A stretch of 29,159 bases of DNA from an uncultured beta proteobacterium (GCA_903944555.1 CAJASG010000051.1:1-29159); one strand, 5' to 3'; shown: positions 1 through 9,511, numbered from the stretch's first letter. Translations and numbers: made by a program. The notes: generated by a model not told the origin, from the sequence alone.

Positions 1-240
1 ATTGCCAATGCCTACCGCGATGCCCAAAAAATCAAGGGTGAGGGTGACGCAGAAGCGGCTCGTATATATGCAGAAGCATTTGGTCGTGATCCGCAGTTCG
101 CACAGTTCTACCGAAGTTTGGATGCCTATAAGTCCAGCTTTAACAGCAAGAGCGATGTGATGGTTTTGGACCCCGCGTCTTCTGAGTTCTTTAAAGTGTT
201 CCGCGGTGGAGGCTCGGCGGTGGGTCCTTCCAAGAAGTAA
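1..240 (+). CDS. hflC: HflC C-terminal part (FtsH protease modulator), 5' end outside the window
   Basis: The open frame from base 1 ends at TAA 238-240 and gives the last 79 residues of a stomatin/prohibitin (SPFH) family protein. It has the charged coiled-coil stretch KIKGEGDAEAARIYAEAFG, followed by the HflC-type ending with YRSLDAYKSSF, the LDP motif, EFFKVF and a short Gly/Ser/Lys tail. HflC with HflK forms a periplasm-facing complex on the inner membrane that modulates the AAA protease FtsH (family knowledge). The following DUF2065 gene and purA match the conserved hflK-hflC-yjeT-purA order known from E. coli, here with hisZ inserted. The N-terminus, including the membrane anchor, is outside the window. 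Confidence 0.9.
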   Translation: MANAYRDAQKIKGEGDAEAARIYAEAFGRDPQFAQFYRSLDAYKSSFNSKSDVMVLDPASSEFFKVFRGGGSAVGPSKK

Positions 241-243
241 GTC

Positions 244-435
244 TTGGATAGCAATACTTTTTGGGTTGCGATGGCCTTGGTATTGGTCATCGAAGGGCTG
301 TTTCCGTTCGTCTCGCCTGTTGGATGGCGGCGTATGTTTGCGCAACTGCTCGAACTTACGGATGGACAGATTCGTTTCTTTGCCATGGGAAGCATCTTGA
401 TGGGTTTGCTGCTGATTTGGTTTCTGGCGCCGTGA
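244..435 (+). CDS. yjeT: DUF2065 (YjeT-like) small inner-membrane protein
   Basis: A 63-residue protein made of two hydrophobic segments (about residues 6-24 and 45-61) joined by a short basic/polar loop (GWRRMFAQLLELTDGQIRF). This is the pattern of the DUF2065 family found directly after hflC. I chose the TTG start at 244 because the family normally begins a few residues before the first hydrophobic segment; the ATG at 271 would cut into that helix. The start lies 3 bases after the hflC stop, and the AAGAAGTAAG just upstream can act as ribosome binding site, so it is probably co-transcribed and coupled with hflC. The function is unknown; the position suggests a link to the HflKC/FtsH membrane complex. 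Confidence 0.85.
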   Translation: MDSNTFWVAMALVLVIEGLFPFVSPVGWRRMFAQLLELTDGQIRFFAMGSILMGLLLIWFLAP

Positions 436-489
436 AAACTTGCCCACAAGACCGGTAAAATCACTGTTTTAACAGCACCCTTCATTTCC

Positions 490-1638
490 ATGTCTGCTTG
501 GGTTCTGCCAGATTACATTGCCGATGTGTTGCCTTCCGAGGCTCGCCATATCGAAGAAATACGCCGTGATTTATTGGACATGGCGCGCTGCTATGGCTAT
601 GAGTTGGTCATGCCACCGCTCTTGGAACACCTTGAATCGCTGCTCTCCGGCACCGGAGAAGCGTTGGATTTGCAGACGTTCAAGTTGGTTGATCAGCTGT
701 CCGGCCGTATGATGGGTCTGCGGGCGGACAGTACACCTCAAGTTGCACGTATAGACGCCCACTTGCTCAATCGCACCGGCGTGACTCGCCTTTGTTATTG
801 TGGACCGGTGCTGCACACCCGACCCAGCGGTCCCCATGCGACGCGCGAGCCTTTGCAGTTTGGCGCTGAGATTTATGGCCACGCCGGTTTGGAAGCGGAC
901 CTTGAAATATTGACTCTGGCGTTGGATTCACTCAAAGTGGCCCAAGTGGACGCGATCAAGGTGGACATGGCCGATGCGCGTATCGTGCAGGCGGTTTTGC
1001 AGCAATCCCCCATGAACACGGCGCATTTGACGCAGGTGCATGCTGCCCTGGCTGCCAAGGATTCGAGTGAACTGCGGGTCTTGACCAAGGCCGCACCGAA
1101 GAGCGTTTCGCAGGCGCTGCAGGATTTGGTTCAGTTGTATGGTGATGCCCAGGTCTTGGACGAAGCTCAGCGTGTGTTGCCGGATGTCCCGGCCATTCGG
1201 GAGGCTCTTACCCACCTCAAATGGTTGGCCAGTCACATTGAGGGCGCCAGTGTGTCCTTCGACCTGGCCGACTTGCGTGGATACGCGTACTACAGCGGCG
1301 CAAGGTTCTCCATGTACGCTCCGGGTGCCAGTGATGCTTTGGCGCGCGGCGGTCGCTATGACGAAGTGGGTTCCGTGTTTGGCCGCAAACGCCCTGCGGT
1401 GGGCTTCAGTTTGGATATCAAGAGTGTCGTCGGAGTTGCGGCTGCGCGTCCTTTGCGGGCGGCCATCCGTGCACCGTGGGGCGAGGCTTCTGAGCTTCGC
1501 TCGGCGGTGGCGGGGTTGCGAAAACAGGGTGAAACAGTGGTCTGTGTCCTTCCCGGGCACGAGAGTGAAGTTGATGAGTTCCATTGCGATCGCGAGCTGA
1601 TTCAGGTCGCGGGGCAGTGGGTCGTGAAAGCTATTTGA
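490..1638 (+). CDS. hisZ: ATP phosphoribosyltransferase regulatory subunit HisZ
   Basis: A 382-residue HisRS-like protein without catalytic function. HisZ pairs with short-form HisG to make the first histidine-biosynthesis enzyme (ATP + PRPP to phosphoribosyl-ATP) and confers histidine feedback control. Visible features are the class II aminoacyl-tRNA synthetase-like core starting [13 protein letters not shown], a motif-2-like arginine stretch ([16 protein letters not shown], about residues 77-92), and the histidine-binding-like segment [17 protein letters not shown] (about 257-273), followed by [10 protein letters not shown]. The C-terminal anticodon-binding domain of true HisRS is absent, and about 382 residues is the usual HisZ length. 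Its place between the hflC cluster and purA is typical of Burkholderiales. There is no strong Shine-Dalgarno sequence before ATG 490. Confidence 0.93.
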   Translation: MSAWVLPDYIADVLPSEARHIEEIRRDLLDMARCYGYELVMPPLLEHLESLLSGTGEALDLQTFKLVDQLSGRMMGLRADSTPQVARIDAHLLNRTGVTRLCYCGPVLHTRPSGPHATREPLQFGAEIYGHAGLEADLEILTLALDSLKVAQVDAIKVDMADARIVQAVLQQSPMNTAHLTQVHAALAAKDSSELRVLTKAAPKSVSQALQDLVQLYGDAQVLDEAQRVLPDVPAIREALTHLKWLASHIEGASVSFDLADLRGYAYYSGARFSMYAPGASDALARGGRYDEVGSVFGRKRPAVGFSLDIKSVVGVAAARPLRAAIRAPWGEASELRSAVAGLRKQGETVVCVLPGHESEVDEFHCDRELIQVAGQWVVKAI

Positions 1639-1649
1639 GAACTATTTAA

Positions 1650-3025
<1,376 letters not shown>

Positions 3026-3056
3026 TTCGACGAAGCCAGATTTTTTTGATGATTTT

Positions 3057-3093
3057 GGCCTGTAGCCCCCGTGTTACATGCGCAAGCAGCTAT
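3057..3093 (+). repeat. Dispersed GCGCAAGCAGCTAT-type repeat, copy A
   Basis: The 37-base stretch from GGCC at 3057 to GCAGCTAT at 3093 matches copy B (9512-9548) at 29 of 37 positions by hand alignment. It also shares CGCAAGCAGCT with the inverted copy C (28204-28238). It lies in the purA/phosphoribosyltransferase gap and ends just before the GGAG ribosome binding site of the next gene. I recognise this as a short intergenic repeat type common in Comamonadaceae genomes; the function is unknown. Confidence 0.65.
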
Positions 3094-3110
3094 AAAAGTA
3101 GGAGCAACCC

Positions 3111-3635
3111 ATGTTGACAGAAGACGGCAAACACCTCTACGTGAGCTACGACGAGTACCACAATCTGATCGAAAAACTGGCGATAAAAATCCACCAGTCT
3201 GATTGGCAGTTCGACACTATTTTGTGTTTGGCGCGTGGCGGGTTGCGTCCGGGCGATATTCTGTCCCGCGTGTTTGACAAGCCGCTGGCAATCATGTCCA
3301 CCAGTTCCTACCGTTCAGATGCTGGCACGGTTCAGGGGAACCTGGATATCGCACGCTTCATCACCACACCCAAAGGTGAGATTGCAGGCAAAGTACTGTT
3401 GGTGGACGATCTGGCGGACTCAGGTCTCACGCTCAAAGCGGTGATCAACCAACTAAAAAACAACTACGCACCCATTACCGAGTTGCGCAGTGCGGTCATC
3501 TGGACCAAGGCGCTGTCCACTTTTACCCCGGACTACTCGGTCGAGTTTTTGCCCACCAACCCCTGGATTCACCAGCCGTTTGAAGGCTACGATGCATTGC
3601 GGCCTGAGCAGTTGATCCAGAAGTGGAGCGTCTGA
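3111..3635 (+). CDS. Phosphoribosyltransferase (xanthine/hypoxanthine type)
   Basis: A 174-residue type I phosphoribosyltransferase. The PRPP-binding signature VLLVDDLADSGLT is at residues 95-107, with two acidic residues before the loop that binds the ribose-5-phosphate. An earlier loop (LCLARGGLRPGD, residues 39-50) fits the pyrophosphate-binding region. Such enzymes salvage a purine base with PRPP to give a nucleotide; the exact base cannot be read from the sequence, but Gpt-like xanthine or hypoxanthine is the closest type. The start ATG 3111 has a good Shine-Dalgarno sequence (AGGAG, 3102-3106). The location downstream of purA fits a purine role, although a dispersed repeat separates the two genes and may carry its own promoter. 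Confidence 0.85.
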   Translation: MLTEDGKHLYVSYDEYHNLIEKLAIKIHQSDWQFDTILCLARGGLRPGDILSRVFDKPLAIMSTSSYRSDAGTVQGNLDIARFITTPKGEIAGKVLLVDDLADSGLTLKAVINQLKNNYAPITELRSAVIWTKALSTFTPDYSVEFLPTNPWIHQPFEGYDALRPEQLIQKWSV

Positions 3636-3650
3636 CGCGTTGATACTGCC

Positions 3651-4859
3651 ATGGTGCATTTGACGACCGAACTTATTCACCACGGCTACGTGCCGCCAGC
3701 GGGCTTTGAGGCACCCCAGCAGGGTGTTTTTAAAGCGTCCACCGTGTTTTTTCCCAGCGTGGCGGCCATGCGCAGCCGCGAGTGGAAGGACAAGACCGCA
3801 TACACCTACGGTCTACACGGCACCCCTACAACCTACGCTCTGGAAGAGCGCTTGTGCACCCTGGAAGGGGGCGCGCAGTGTGTGCTTGCGCCCAGTGGGC
3901 TTGCGGCCATTGCGAACGTGGCTTTGTCGCTGCTCAAGTCCGGCGATGAAGTGCTGATTCCGGATAACGCCTATGGCCCCAACAAGGCTCTGGCGGAGGG
4001 GGAGTTGAAAGGCTGGGGCATTACGCACCAGTATTACGACCCCATGGACCCACTGGACTTGGAAGCGCAGATTTCCAGCCGGACGCGTTTGGTGTGGGTG
4101 GAGGCTGCGGGATCGGTAACGCTGGAATTCCCCGACCTGGCCGCTTTGGTGCGTATCTGTAAAAAAAGAGGTGTTACCGTTGCGCTGGACAACACCTGGG
4201 GTGCTGGACTGGCGTTCAAACCTTTCGATTTGGTTCCGGGCGAGGTTCCCGCGTTGGCCGTCGATATTTCCGCCCATGCACTGACCAAATACCCCAGCGG
4301 AGGCGGTGACGTGCTCATGGGCAGCGTCATCACCCGCGATGCTGGCTTACATATGCGCCTCAAGCTCACGCACATGCGTTTGGGCTTGGGTGTGGGGGCC
4401 AATGACGCCGAAGCCGTGTTACGTGCCTTACCCAGCATGGCGCTGCGCTACCGTGCACATGACGAAGCTACACGGCAGCTCGCACAATGGTGTCAGGCGC
4501 AACCCCAGTTTTTGCAAGTATTGCACCCTGCACTGCAAGACTCACCCGGTCACGCGCATTGGAAAACATTGTGTGTAAATGGAACGGGGGGCGCCGCGGG
4601 ACTGTTTAGTGTCGTGATCGATCCGCGTTACACGCCGGACCAATGCGATGCCTTTTGTGATGCCTTGCGATTATTTCGGATTGGCTACAGTTGGGGCGGC
4701 CCTGTCAGCCTCGTTGTACCCTACGATCTCGCGTCCATGCGCAGCTCCTGGCCCAGCCATTTGGCCCACGGAACACTGGTTCGATTCGCGGTTGGCCTGG
4801 AAGCAGCGGCCGACTTACAGGCTGACTTAGCCAATGCATTGAGCGTTGCTTTGATCTAG
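3651..4859 (+). CDS. metC: Cystathionine beta-lyase-like PLP enzyme
   Basis: A 402-residue fold-type I enzyme of the Cys/Met metabolism PLP family. MetC cleaves cystathionine to homocysteine, pyruvate and ammonia. Visible landmarks are YTYGLHGTPTTYALEERL (residues 51-68), the Gly-rich cofactor phosphate loop region around PSGLAAIANV (81-90), Asp180 in ALDNTW, which contacts the pyridine nitrogen, and the Schiff-base Lys213 in ALTKYPSGGGD. The C-terminal GYSWGG (about 347-352), with the Gly-Gly ending of the S-W-G-G motif, favours beta-lyase over gamma-synthase. ATG 3651 is 15 bases after the preceding stop, so co-transcription is likely. Other sulfur amino acid lyases of the same family cannot be excluded. 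Confidence 0.88.
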   Translation: MVHLTTELIHHGYVPPAGFEAPQQGVFKASTVFFPSVAAMRSREWKDKTAYTYGLHGTPTTYALEERLCTLEGGAQCVLAPSGLAAIANVALSLLKSGDEVLIPDNAYGPNKALAEGELKGWGITHQYYDPMDPLDLEAQISSRTRLVWVEAAGSVTLEFPDLAALVRICKKRGVTVALDNTWGAGLAFKPFDLVPGEVPALAVDISAHALTKYPSGGGDVLMGSVITRDAGLHMRLKLTHMRLGLGVGANDAEAVLRALPSMALRYRAHDEATRQLAQWCQAQPQFLQVLHPALQDSPGHAHWKTLCVNGTGGAAGLFSVVIDPRYTPDQCDAFCDALRLFRIGYSWGGPVSLVVPYDLASMRSSWPSHLAHGTLVRFAVGLEAAADLQADLANALSVALI

Positions 4860-4911
4860 GTCAGTGTTTACCTGAATAGGCAAGGCAGCTTGTGAGCGCT
4901 AGGCTCGCAAC

Positions 4912-5742
4912 ATGAGTTCAATACCGCCAGATACGAGTCCCTCGCCTTACGTACCGCCGCCGTCGGAGGCTCCACCTAAAAAAATCTTGCCCTTGCACGT
5001 TGCGCACTTGTTGCGGTGGTTGACGGCAGGGTGGCGCGATATGGTGGCCCATCCGGGAATCAGCGCGTTTTATGGAATTGCGTTTTGGTTGATGGCGCTG
5101 GTATTGGGGGCGGTATTCAAATCCAAGCCCGAATACACCATGTCGATAGCCTCCGGCTGCTTGTTGCTTGGCCCATTTTTGGCCATGGGCTTGTACGAAG
5201 TGAGCCGCCGTCGCGAATTGGGTCTGGTGGCCCGGTTAGGAGATTCGCTGACCTGTTGGGACCGCCATGTGCGCAGTATGTCCATGTTGGTTCTGGTGCT
5301 TATTGTTCTGGAGCTCTTGTGGGGTAGGGCGTCACTGGTTGTTTTTGCCGTATTTTTCAACACGGGTATGCCGTCCACGACGGGCGTCATACAGGCAATT
5401 TTCAATCCGGAGAACTGGGAGTTTGTGGCGGCCTACACGGTGGTGGGCGGTGGATTTGCCATGTTGGTCTTTTCCATCGCGGTGGTCTCCATTCCCATGA
5501 TTTTGGACCGTGACACCGATGCTATTTCGGCGGCTATCACGAGCCTGGAAGTCGTGTTTCACAACACCTTCATCATGCTGATGTGGGGCGCAACCATTGC
5601 TGCATTGGTTGTTCTGGCACTGTTGCTGCCCTGGGGCGTTGGTTTGCTGATGGTCGGGCCGCTTTTGGGGCATGCCAGTTGGCACGCCTACCGTGGTTCG
5701 GTACAGTGGCTCGACCCCGATGTTGACTCTGGCAGCCCGTAA
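4912..5742 (+). CDS. DUF2189 integral membrane protein
   Basis: A 276-residue polytopic inner-membrane protein with a proline-rich N-terminus (about residues 1-25) and some five or six hydrophobic segments. The pattern HLLRWLTAGWRDMVAHPGISAFYGIAFW, then LLGPFLAMGLYEVSRRRE, and near the end SIPMILDRDTDAISAAITSL matches DUF2189 (COG5473) proteins, which are widespread in proteobacteria and have no established function. It follows metC by 52 bases without an obvious terminator. The ATG at 4912 is the first in frame. The DRDTDA motif facing a membrane helix boundary is the most conserved part as I recall the family. Confidence 0.82.
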   Translation: MSSIPPDTSPSPYVPPPSEAPPKKILPLHVAHLLRWLTAGWRDMVAHPGISAFYGIAFWLMALVLGAVFKSKPEYTMSIASGCLLLGPFLAMGLYEVSRRRELGLVARLGDSLTCWDRHVRSMSMLVLVLIVLELLWGRASLVVFAVFFNTGMPSTTGVIQAIFNPENWEFVAAYTVVGGGFAMLVFSIAVVSIPMILDRDTDAISAAITSLEVVFHNTFIMLMWGATIAALVVLALLLPWGVGLLMVGPLLGHASWHAYRGSVQWLDPDVDSGSP

Positions 5743-5820
5743 TGGAATAAAAATACGGTGCGGTTCGCTGGGCAAGGTCCGTGAAATGTTAAAGTGGCCC
5801 TAACTACTTGAAAGCATACT

Positions 5821-6006
5821 TTGGCTACACCCAATTACGGATACGAAAAACGTCAGAAAGAACTGGCAAAAAAGAAGAAAAAAGAGGAGAAATTGAAGCA
5901 CAAAGCCGACCGTAAGGTGGGCGAGGGGGCTGAGGATGGTGCGCCGGACGACAATGCTGAGACCGAGTCAACCGAGACCAATTCGGACGTCCCTGCGCAA
6001 TCCTGA
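5821..6006 (+). CDS. Small highly charged Lys-rich protein
   Basis: A 61-residue protein starting at TTG 5821. The start of the mature sequence (ATPNYGYEKRQKELAKKKKK) resembles conserved small betaproteobacterial proteins that begin S/ATPNY-YEKRQ-ELAKKKK, which supports the TTG start because there is no ATG close by. Residues 9-34 are strongly basic and probably helical; the C-terminal half (35-61) is acidic, low in complexity and likely disordered. GAAAG at 5810-5814 is a weak ribosome binding site. No function is known to me. It ends 4 bases from the convergent gene stop at 6010. Confidence 0.7.
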   Translation: MATPNYGYEKRQKELAKKKKKEEKLKHKADRKVGEGAEDGAPDDNAETESTETNSDVPAQS

Positions 6007-6009
6007 TCG

Positions 6010-7107
6010 CTACTTGGGCATCCAGCCCAAACCTTTGGAGTGCAGACTTTGTACATAAAGTCTGTCACTCGTTTCTGTCACAGCCGTCGTCTCGGGGTAG
6101 GCCCCGCTTGGGTCCTGTAGATCAGCGACCACTTTCCCATCCTCGGTAAACGCCATCACATGCCCATAGGATTTTGGTATGGGCCACATGGCGCGTGGCA
6201 GCCGCAGCGTAAGCTTGCGTAAAAACACTTTGTCAGCCAACTTGTCTGCGGCCGGATTCCTGGGTTTGGCAAGCCCCAGCCAGATTTTTCCGTCCAAGCC
6301 GCGCATCAGGTTGTCCGGGTAACCGGGCAGGTTGTCAAACAGCACGGTTGCCAAGGGATTTTTCTGGGTGACGTCCAAATTGCTGGCTTGCACTGAAATC
6401 TTCCAGACCCGGTATTTGCCCGTCTCGTTCACAAACAGGGTTTGTTCATCCTGACTGAGGGCAACGCCATTGGCGAAGCTCAGACCTTTGGCCACGATAC
6501 GCGTGGTGCGGGTGGCGGGATCGAACTCCAGAATACGCCCGGTGGACGAAGACTCAATGATGTCCAGTACGCTGGCCTCAAACGTGCCGCCCCACAGGGC
6601 CGGTGCAAAGCGGGTGGACGCATCGCTAACATACATCTTGCCGTTCTTGGCCACGACCACTGCGTCCGCATAGCGAATCGGGTCGGACTCGACCTGATTG
6701 GTCAATACGGTGATTTTCCGGTCCGGGCTGATGGACAGCAGGCCGTTGATGGAGTCGGCGGCGATCAGTTTGCCGCTGGCATCAAAGTCAAAGCCCAACA
6801 CCCTTCCTCCGGTATTGGCAAACACCTCTTGGTTGCTGCCGTCCGGATTCATGCGCAAGATATTGCCACTGACTACGGTTGTATAGAGCTTGCCGTCTTT
6901 GGCAATCACAATGTGCTCTGGTCCTTCTTCAGCACCCAGCGAGATCATTTTTAGATTGGCCAGCTTGTTATTAACAGCAAATGGGCCGACGTAGCCCGGT
7001 TCGGTCGGTGCGTTCCATACGACGGGCTCAATGGGAACCGGCCACAGCCCAAGGTAGGCGACGACAACCGCAATAGGAACGCTGATCGCCAGAGCCACTT
7101 TTTTCAT
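6010..7107 (-). CDS. SMP-30/strictosidine synthase-like beta-propeller protein, membrane-anchored
   Basis: A 365-residue protein with an N-terminal hydrophobic anchor or uncleaved signal (about residues 4-23), followed by repeated beta-propeller strands: EHIVIAKDGKLYTTVVSG, VLGFDFDASGKLIAADS, ADAVVVAKNGKMYVSDAS, ANGVALSQDEQTLFVNET and GLDGKIWLGL. The spacing and the Y-V-x-D-A/S and F-A-N-G-V motifs match the strictosidine synthase-like/APMAP group within the SMP-30/gluconolactonase superfamily. These are metal-dependent hydrolases or lactonases acting outside the cytoplasm; the substrate is not predictable. The ATG (7107) overlaps the stop of the upstream selenouridine synthase gene by four bases (TCAT on the + strand at 7104-7107), so it is translationally coupled as the last gene of a three-gene operon. 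Confidence 0.82.
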   Translation of the reverse strand: MKKVALAISVPIAVVVAYLGLWPVPIEPVVWNAPTEPGYVGPFAVNNKLANLKMISLGAEEGPEHIVIAKDGKLYTTVVSGNILRMNPDGSNQEVFANTGGRVLGFDFDASGKLIAADSINGLLSISPDRKITVLTNQVESDPIRYADAVVVAKNGKMYVSDASTRFAPALWGGTFEASVLDIIESSSTGRILEFDPATRTTRIVAKGLSFANGVALSQDEQTLFVNETGKYRVWKISVQASNLDVTQKNPLATVLFDNLPGYPDNLMRGLDGKIWLGLAKPRNPAADKLADKVFLRKLTLRLPRAMWPIPKSYGHVMAFTEDGKVVADLQDPSGAYPETTAVTETSDRLYVQSLHSKGLGWMPK

Positions 7108-8165
7108 ACGGTTTCCTTGATCAATTGATCCGCCAGTGCGGCCATGGACGCCTCGCTGTGGTCATGGGGTGCCAGGACTTGGGATGCCTCATACTGGGGG
7201 AAATTGCGCCGCATGGACTGGATGTAAACCGGGTCGTAGTGCTGGGTTAGCAGCGCTTGCACCACCGGGGCAATGTCACCCGTCCGAACGGACGCAATCC
7301 AGCTGTCCACCAGAACCTTGCCCCGGAACTCAGCCAATACCTGCAGGCGGTCGCAAAAGCGTTCGGTGTTGCGCACAAAATAATCGTAGTCCTCCAGTAA
7401 CAGGGCTACCCGTTCAGCGTCCGGCAGCACCAAATTCAGACACGGGCTGCGGCGCATGGCCTCAATCAGCGTGACTGGGACCGCCACATTGCCTACTTTT
7501 TTACTTTCACTTTCGATGTACACAGGTCGTGCGGGATCCATGCCGCGTAATACCTCCCAGATGAGCGTGTCGAAACGCTTTTGGGTGGGCTGTGGCTTTC
7601 CCGGAATGGCGCCCAACACCGAACTTCGGTGGTTGGCCAAGGCTTCCAGATCGATGACCTGGGCCCCTTGTTTGGCCAAGGCTTGTAGTAGCCGTGTCTT
7701 GCCCGAGCCGGTGGTTCCGCAGACCACGCGCAAGTCCAATGGGCTGACCAGCCTGGGAATGTCTTGAACCACTGCCGCGCGAAAGGCCTTGTAACCCCCT
7801 TCCAGGAGGGTCACCCGAAAGCCGATTTGGTCGAGTATCAGCGACAGTGAACCGCTGCGTTTTCCGCCGCGCCAGCAGTAGCACAGGGGTTTCCAGTCTT
7901 TGGGCTTGTCGATCACGTCACGTTCGATGTGCGCCGCAATGTTGCGCGCAGCAATCGCGGCCCCGCGTTTTTTGGCCTCGAACTGGTTGACCTGCACGTA
8001 AATGGTGCCAATCAGCTTGCGCTCTTCGTTGTTCAGGGTCGGCCAATTGACGGCCAGAGGCAGATGGTCTTCCCCATATTCGCCTTCGCTGCGGGCGTCA
8101 ATGATGGCGTCGAACTCATGAAAGCGCGTCAGTGCGTCGGTGGCACTCATTAGGGTAAGACTCAT
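7104..8165 (-). CDS. mnmH: tRNA 2-selenouridine synthase SelU/MnmH
   Basis: A 353-residue enzyme that replaces sulfur by selenium (through a geranylated intermediate) in the 2-thiouridine at tRNA wobble position 34. Residues 1 to about 135 form a rhodanese domain with catalytic Cys97 in CYCWRGGKRSGS, the same residue number as the catalytic Cys of the E. coli enzyme. The C-terminal part is a P-loop domain with Walker A GTTGSGKT at residues 150-157. I chose ATG 8165 because it overlaps the tesA stop (four-base overlap, TCAT at 8162-8165) and precedes the usual rhodanese start; a longer reading frame to 8255 would lie inside tesA. An extra Cys95 two residues before the catalytic one is visible. 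It needs selenophosphate from SelD, which is not in the window. Confidence 0.93.
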   Translation of the reverse strand: MSLTLMSATDALTRFHEFDAIIDARSEGEYGEDHLPLAVNWPTLNNEERKLIGTIYVQVNQFEAKKRGAAIAARNIAAHIERDVIDKPKDWKPLCYCWRGGKRSGSLSLILDQIGFRVTLLEGGYKAFRAAVVQDIPRLVSPLDLRVVCGTTGSGKTRLLQALAKQGAQVIDLEALANHRSSVLGAIPGKPQPTQKRFDTLIWEVLRGMDPARPVYIESESKKVGNVAVPVTLIEAMRRSPCLNLVLPDAERVALLLEDYDYFVRNTERFCDRLQVLAEFRGKVLVDSWIASVRTGDIAPVVQALLTQHYDPVYIQSMRRNFPQYEASQVLAPHDHSEASMAALADQLIKETV

Positions 8166-8818
8166 GCAATCAGTTTCTTCACGGTTGGCCACAGGTTGTC
8201 GAGGATGATCGGGTGGGCAGCCTGGGTGGGGTGGATACGGTCGCTTTGGAACCATGTGGCCGAATCTGGCCTGTCCGCTACGCCTTTGAGCATAAATGGG
8301 ACCAAGGCTGCTTTGTTGGCCTTGGCCACCGTGGCAAAAGTGGCCGCGAATTTATCCGCATAGTCCTGACCGTAGTTCGGCGGAACTTGCATGCCCACCA
8401 GCAGCACCTTGGCGCCGATTGCCTGCGCCGCTTGTGTCATGGCTTGCATGTTGTCCTGGGTCATTGTTAACGGCAAGCCGCGTAGGGCATCGTTGCCGCC
8501 CAGCTCGATGATGACCAGCGTGGGTTTGTGCTGCGCCAACAGGCCTGGCAGCCGGGAGCGCCCACCCGAGGTGGTATCGCCGCTGATGCTGGCGTTCACC
8601 ACTTGGGCGGGTATTTTTTCTTGCCCTAAGCGCTGCTCCAGCAGGGCAACCCAGCCGCTGCCCCGTTTGAGGCCATACTCAGCGCTGAGCGAATCGCCGA
8701 CCACCAAGATAGTGGAGGGGCGCTGCGCTGCGGGACGCGTTTGCGCCAAAGAAAGCCCCGCAATGCCAAGCGTTAAGCCTGCCGCGATAAAGTGTCGTCG
8801 AACTACTGAAAGCCCCAT
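8162..8818 (-). CDS. tesA: Arylesterase/thioesterase TesA (SGNH hydrolase)
   Basis: A 218-residue exported GDSL/SGNH hydrolase that hydrolyses thioesters, aryl esters or lysophospholipids in the periplasm. An N-terminal signal peptide (MGLSVVRRHF, then a hydrophobic core and an A-Q site near residue 26) is followed by block I GDSLS (41-45, Ser43), block II Gly80 in SISGD, block III GGND (107-110) and block V DRIHP near the C-terminus. The catalytic Ser, Gly, Asn, Asp and His are therefore all present. I chose ATG 8818, which gives a normal signal peptide, rather than the long extension to 9079 that runs into the ABC gene. A GGA sits at the correct distance upstream, inside the divergent gene. 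The pairing with a divergent YbbA-type ATPase is the same as in E. coli. Confidence 0.92.
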   Translation of the reverse strand: MGLSVVRRHFIAAGLTLGIAGLSLAQTRPAAQRPSTILVVGDSLSAEYGLKRGSGWVALLEQRLGQEKIPAQVVNASISGDTTSGGRSRLPGLLAQHKPTLVIIELGGNDALRGLPLTMTQDNMQAMTQAAQAIGAKVLLVGMQVPPNYGQDYADKFAATFATVAKANKAALVPFMLKGVADRPDSATWFQSDRIHPTQAAHPIILDNLWPTVKKLIA

Positions 8819-8819
8819 G
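8816..8819. promoter_or_regulatory. Shared CATG holding the start codons of two divergent genes
   Basis: CATG at 8816-8819 reads ATG on both strands. On the + strand it is the ATG (8817-8819) of the ABC ATPase, on the - strand the ATG (8818-8816) of tesA. Each gene has a Shine-Dalgarno-like sequence inside the other: GAAAG at 8808-8812 before the + start, and GGA with suitable spacing (+ strand TCC 8826-8828) before the - start. Both promoters must therefore lie within the opposing coding sequence. Confidence 0.65.
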
Positions 8820-9503
8820 TCTGATTCCATTATTTCTGTTGAGCACATATTCAACGCGGTTACCGACTCTACCGGCACGCTTGAGATTTTGTGTGACATC
8901 GATTTTGCGCTAAAAGAGCGCGAGACGGCGGCCATTGTCGGTGCGTCCGGTTCAGGCAAGAGCACCTTGTTGTCCATCATTGCCGGCCTGGACACACCCA
9001 CCAGCGGCACTGTGCGGCTGGCTGGGCAGGATTTGTTCACCATCGATGAGGATGCCCGCGCCGCCCTGCGCGCCCGCAAGGTGGGTTTTGTGTTCCAGAG
9101 CTTTCAGTTGTTGGGGAACCTGACCGCGCTGGAAAACGTGATGCTGCCCCTGGAGCTGGATGGCCGCAAAGACGCCCGCAAGGCCGCCACCGAAATGCTG
9201 GCGCGTGTGGGCCTCTCCCAGCGGCTGGGATCGTACCCGCGCGTGTTGAGCGGGGGCGAGCAACAGCGCGTGGCACTGGCGCGTGCCTTTGTCGTGCACC
9301 CGGCGGTGCTGCTGGCCGACGAGCCCACTGGCAGTCTGGACTTTGCCACCGGGGAAAAGATCATGGAGTTGATGTTCGACCTGAACCGCGAGCAGGGCAC
9401 GACCCTGGTCTTGGTGACGCATGACCGGGCTATTGCCGCACGCTGCGACCGGCGCATCACCATTGAGGCGGGGCGGGTATTGCCTGTAGATGAGAATTCT
9501 TAA
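8817..9503 (+). CDS. ybbA: ABC transporter ATP-binding protein, YbbA/LolD type
   Basis: A 228-residue ATPase of the MacB/LolD export-type ABC family. Walker A GASGSGKST is at residues 42-50, the Q-loop at VFQSF (92-96), the signature LSGGEQQ at 144-150, Walker B VLLADEP at 164-170, and an H-loop in LVTHDR. I took ATG 8817 as the start because MSDSIISVEH is the usual N-terminus; the longer frame from 8391 would run through tesA on the other strand. In E. coli the gene next to tesA is ybbA, followed by the FtsX-like permease gene ybbP. No permease gene lies beside it here: the next gene is rlmB. It presumably energises a MacB-like permease encoded elsewhere, with lipophilic cargo in this family. 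Confidence 0.9.
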   Translation: MSDSIISVEHIFNAVTDSTGTLEILCDIDFALKERETAAIVGASGSGKSTLLSIIAGLDTPTSGTVRLAGQDLFTIDEDARAALRARKVGFVFQSFQLLGNLTALENVMLPLELDGRKDARKAATEMLARVGLSQRLGSYPRVLSGGEQQRVALARAFVVHPAVLLADEPTGSLDFATGEKIMELMFDLNREQGTTLVLVTHDRAIAARCDRRITIEAGRVLPVDENS

Positions 9504-9511
9504 GCCTTTTA

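Noticed and set aside
928..1584. A 218-codon - strand open frame inside hisZ
   Set aside because: Antisense to hisZ, with atypical composition and no recognisable motif. It is a shadow of the hisZ frame.
8819..9079. Upstream extension of tesA into the ABC ATPase gene
   Set aside because: A proper signal peptide starts at 8818, and the extension is antisense to the Walker A region of the ABC gene.
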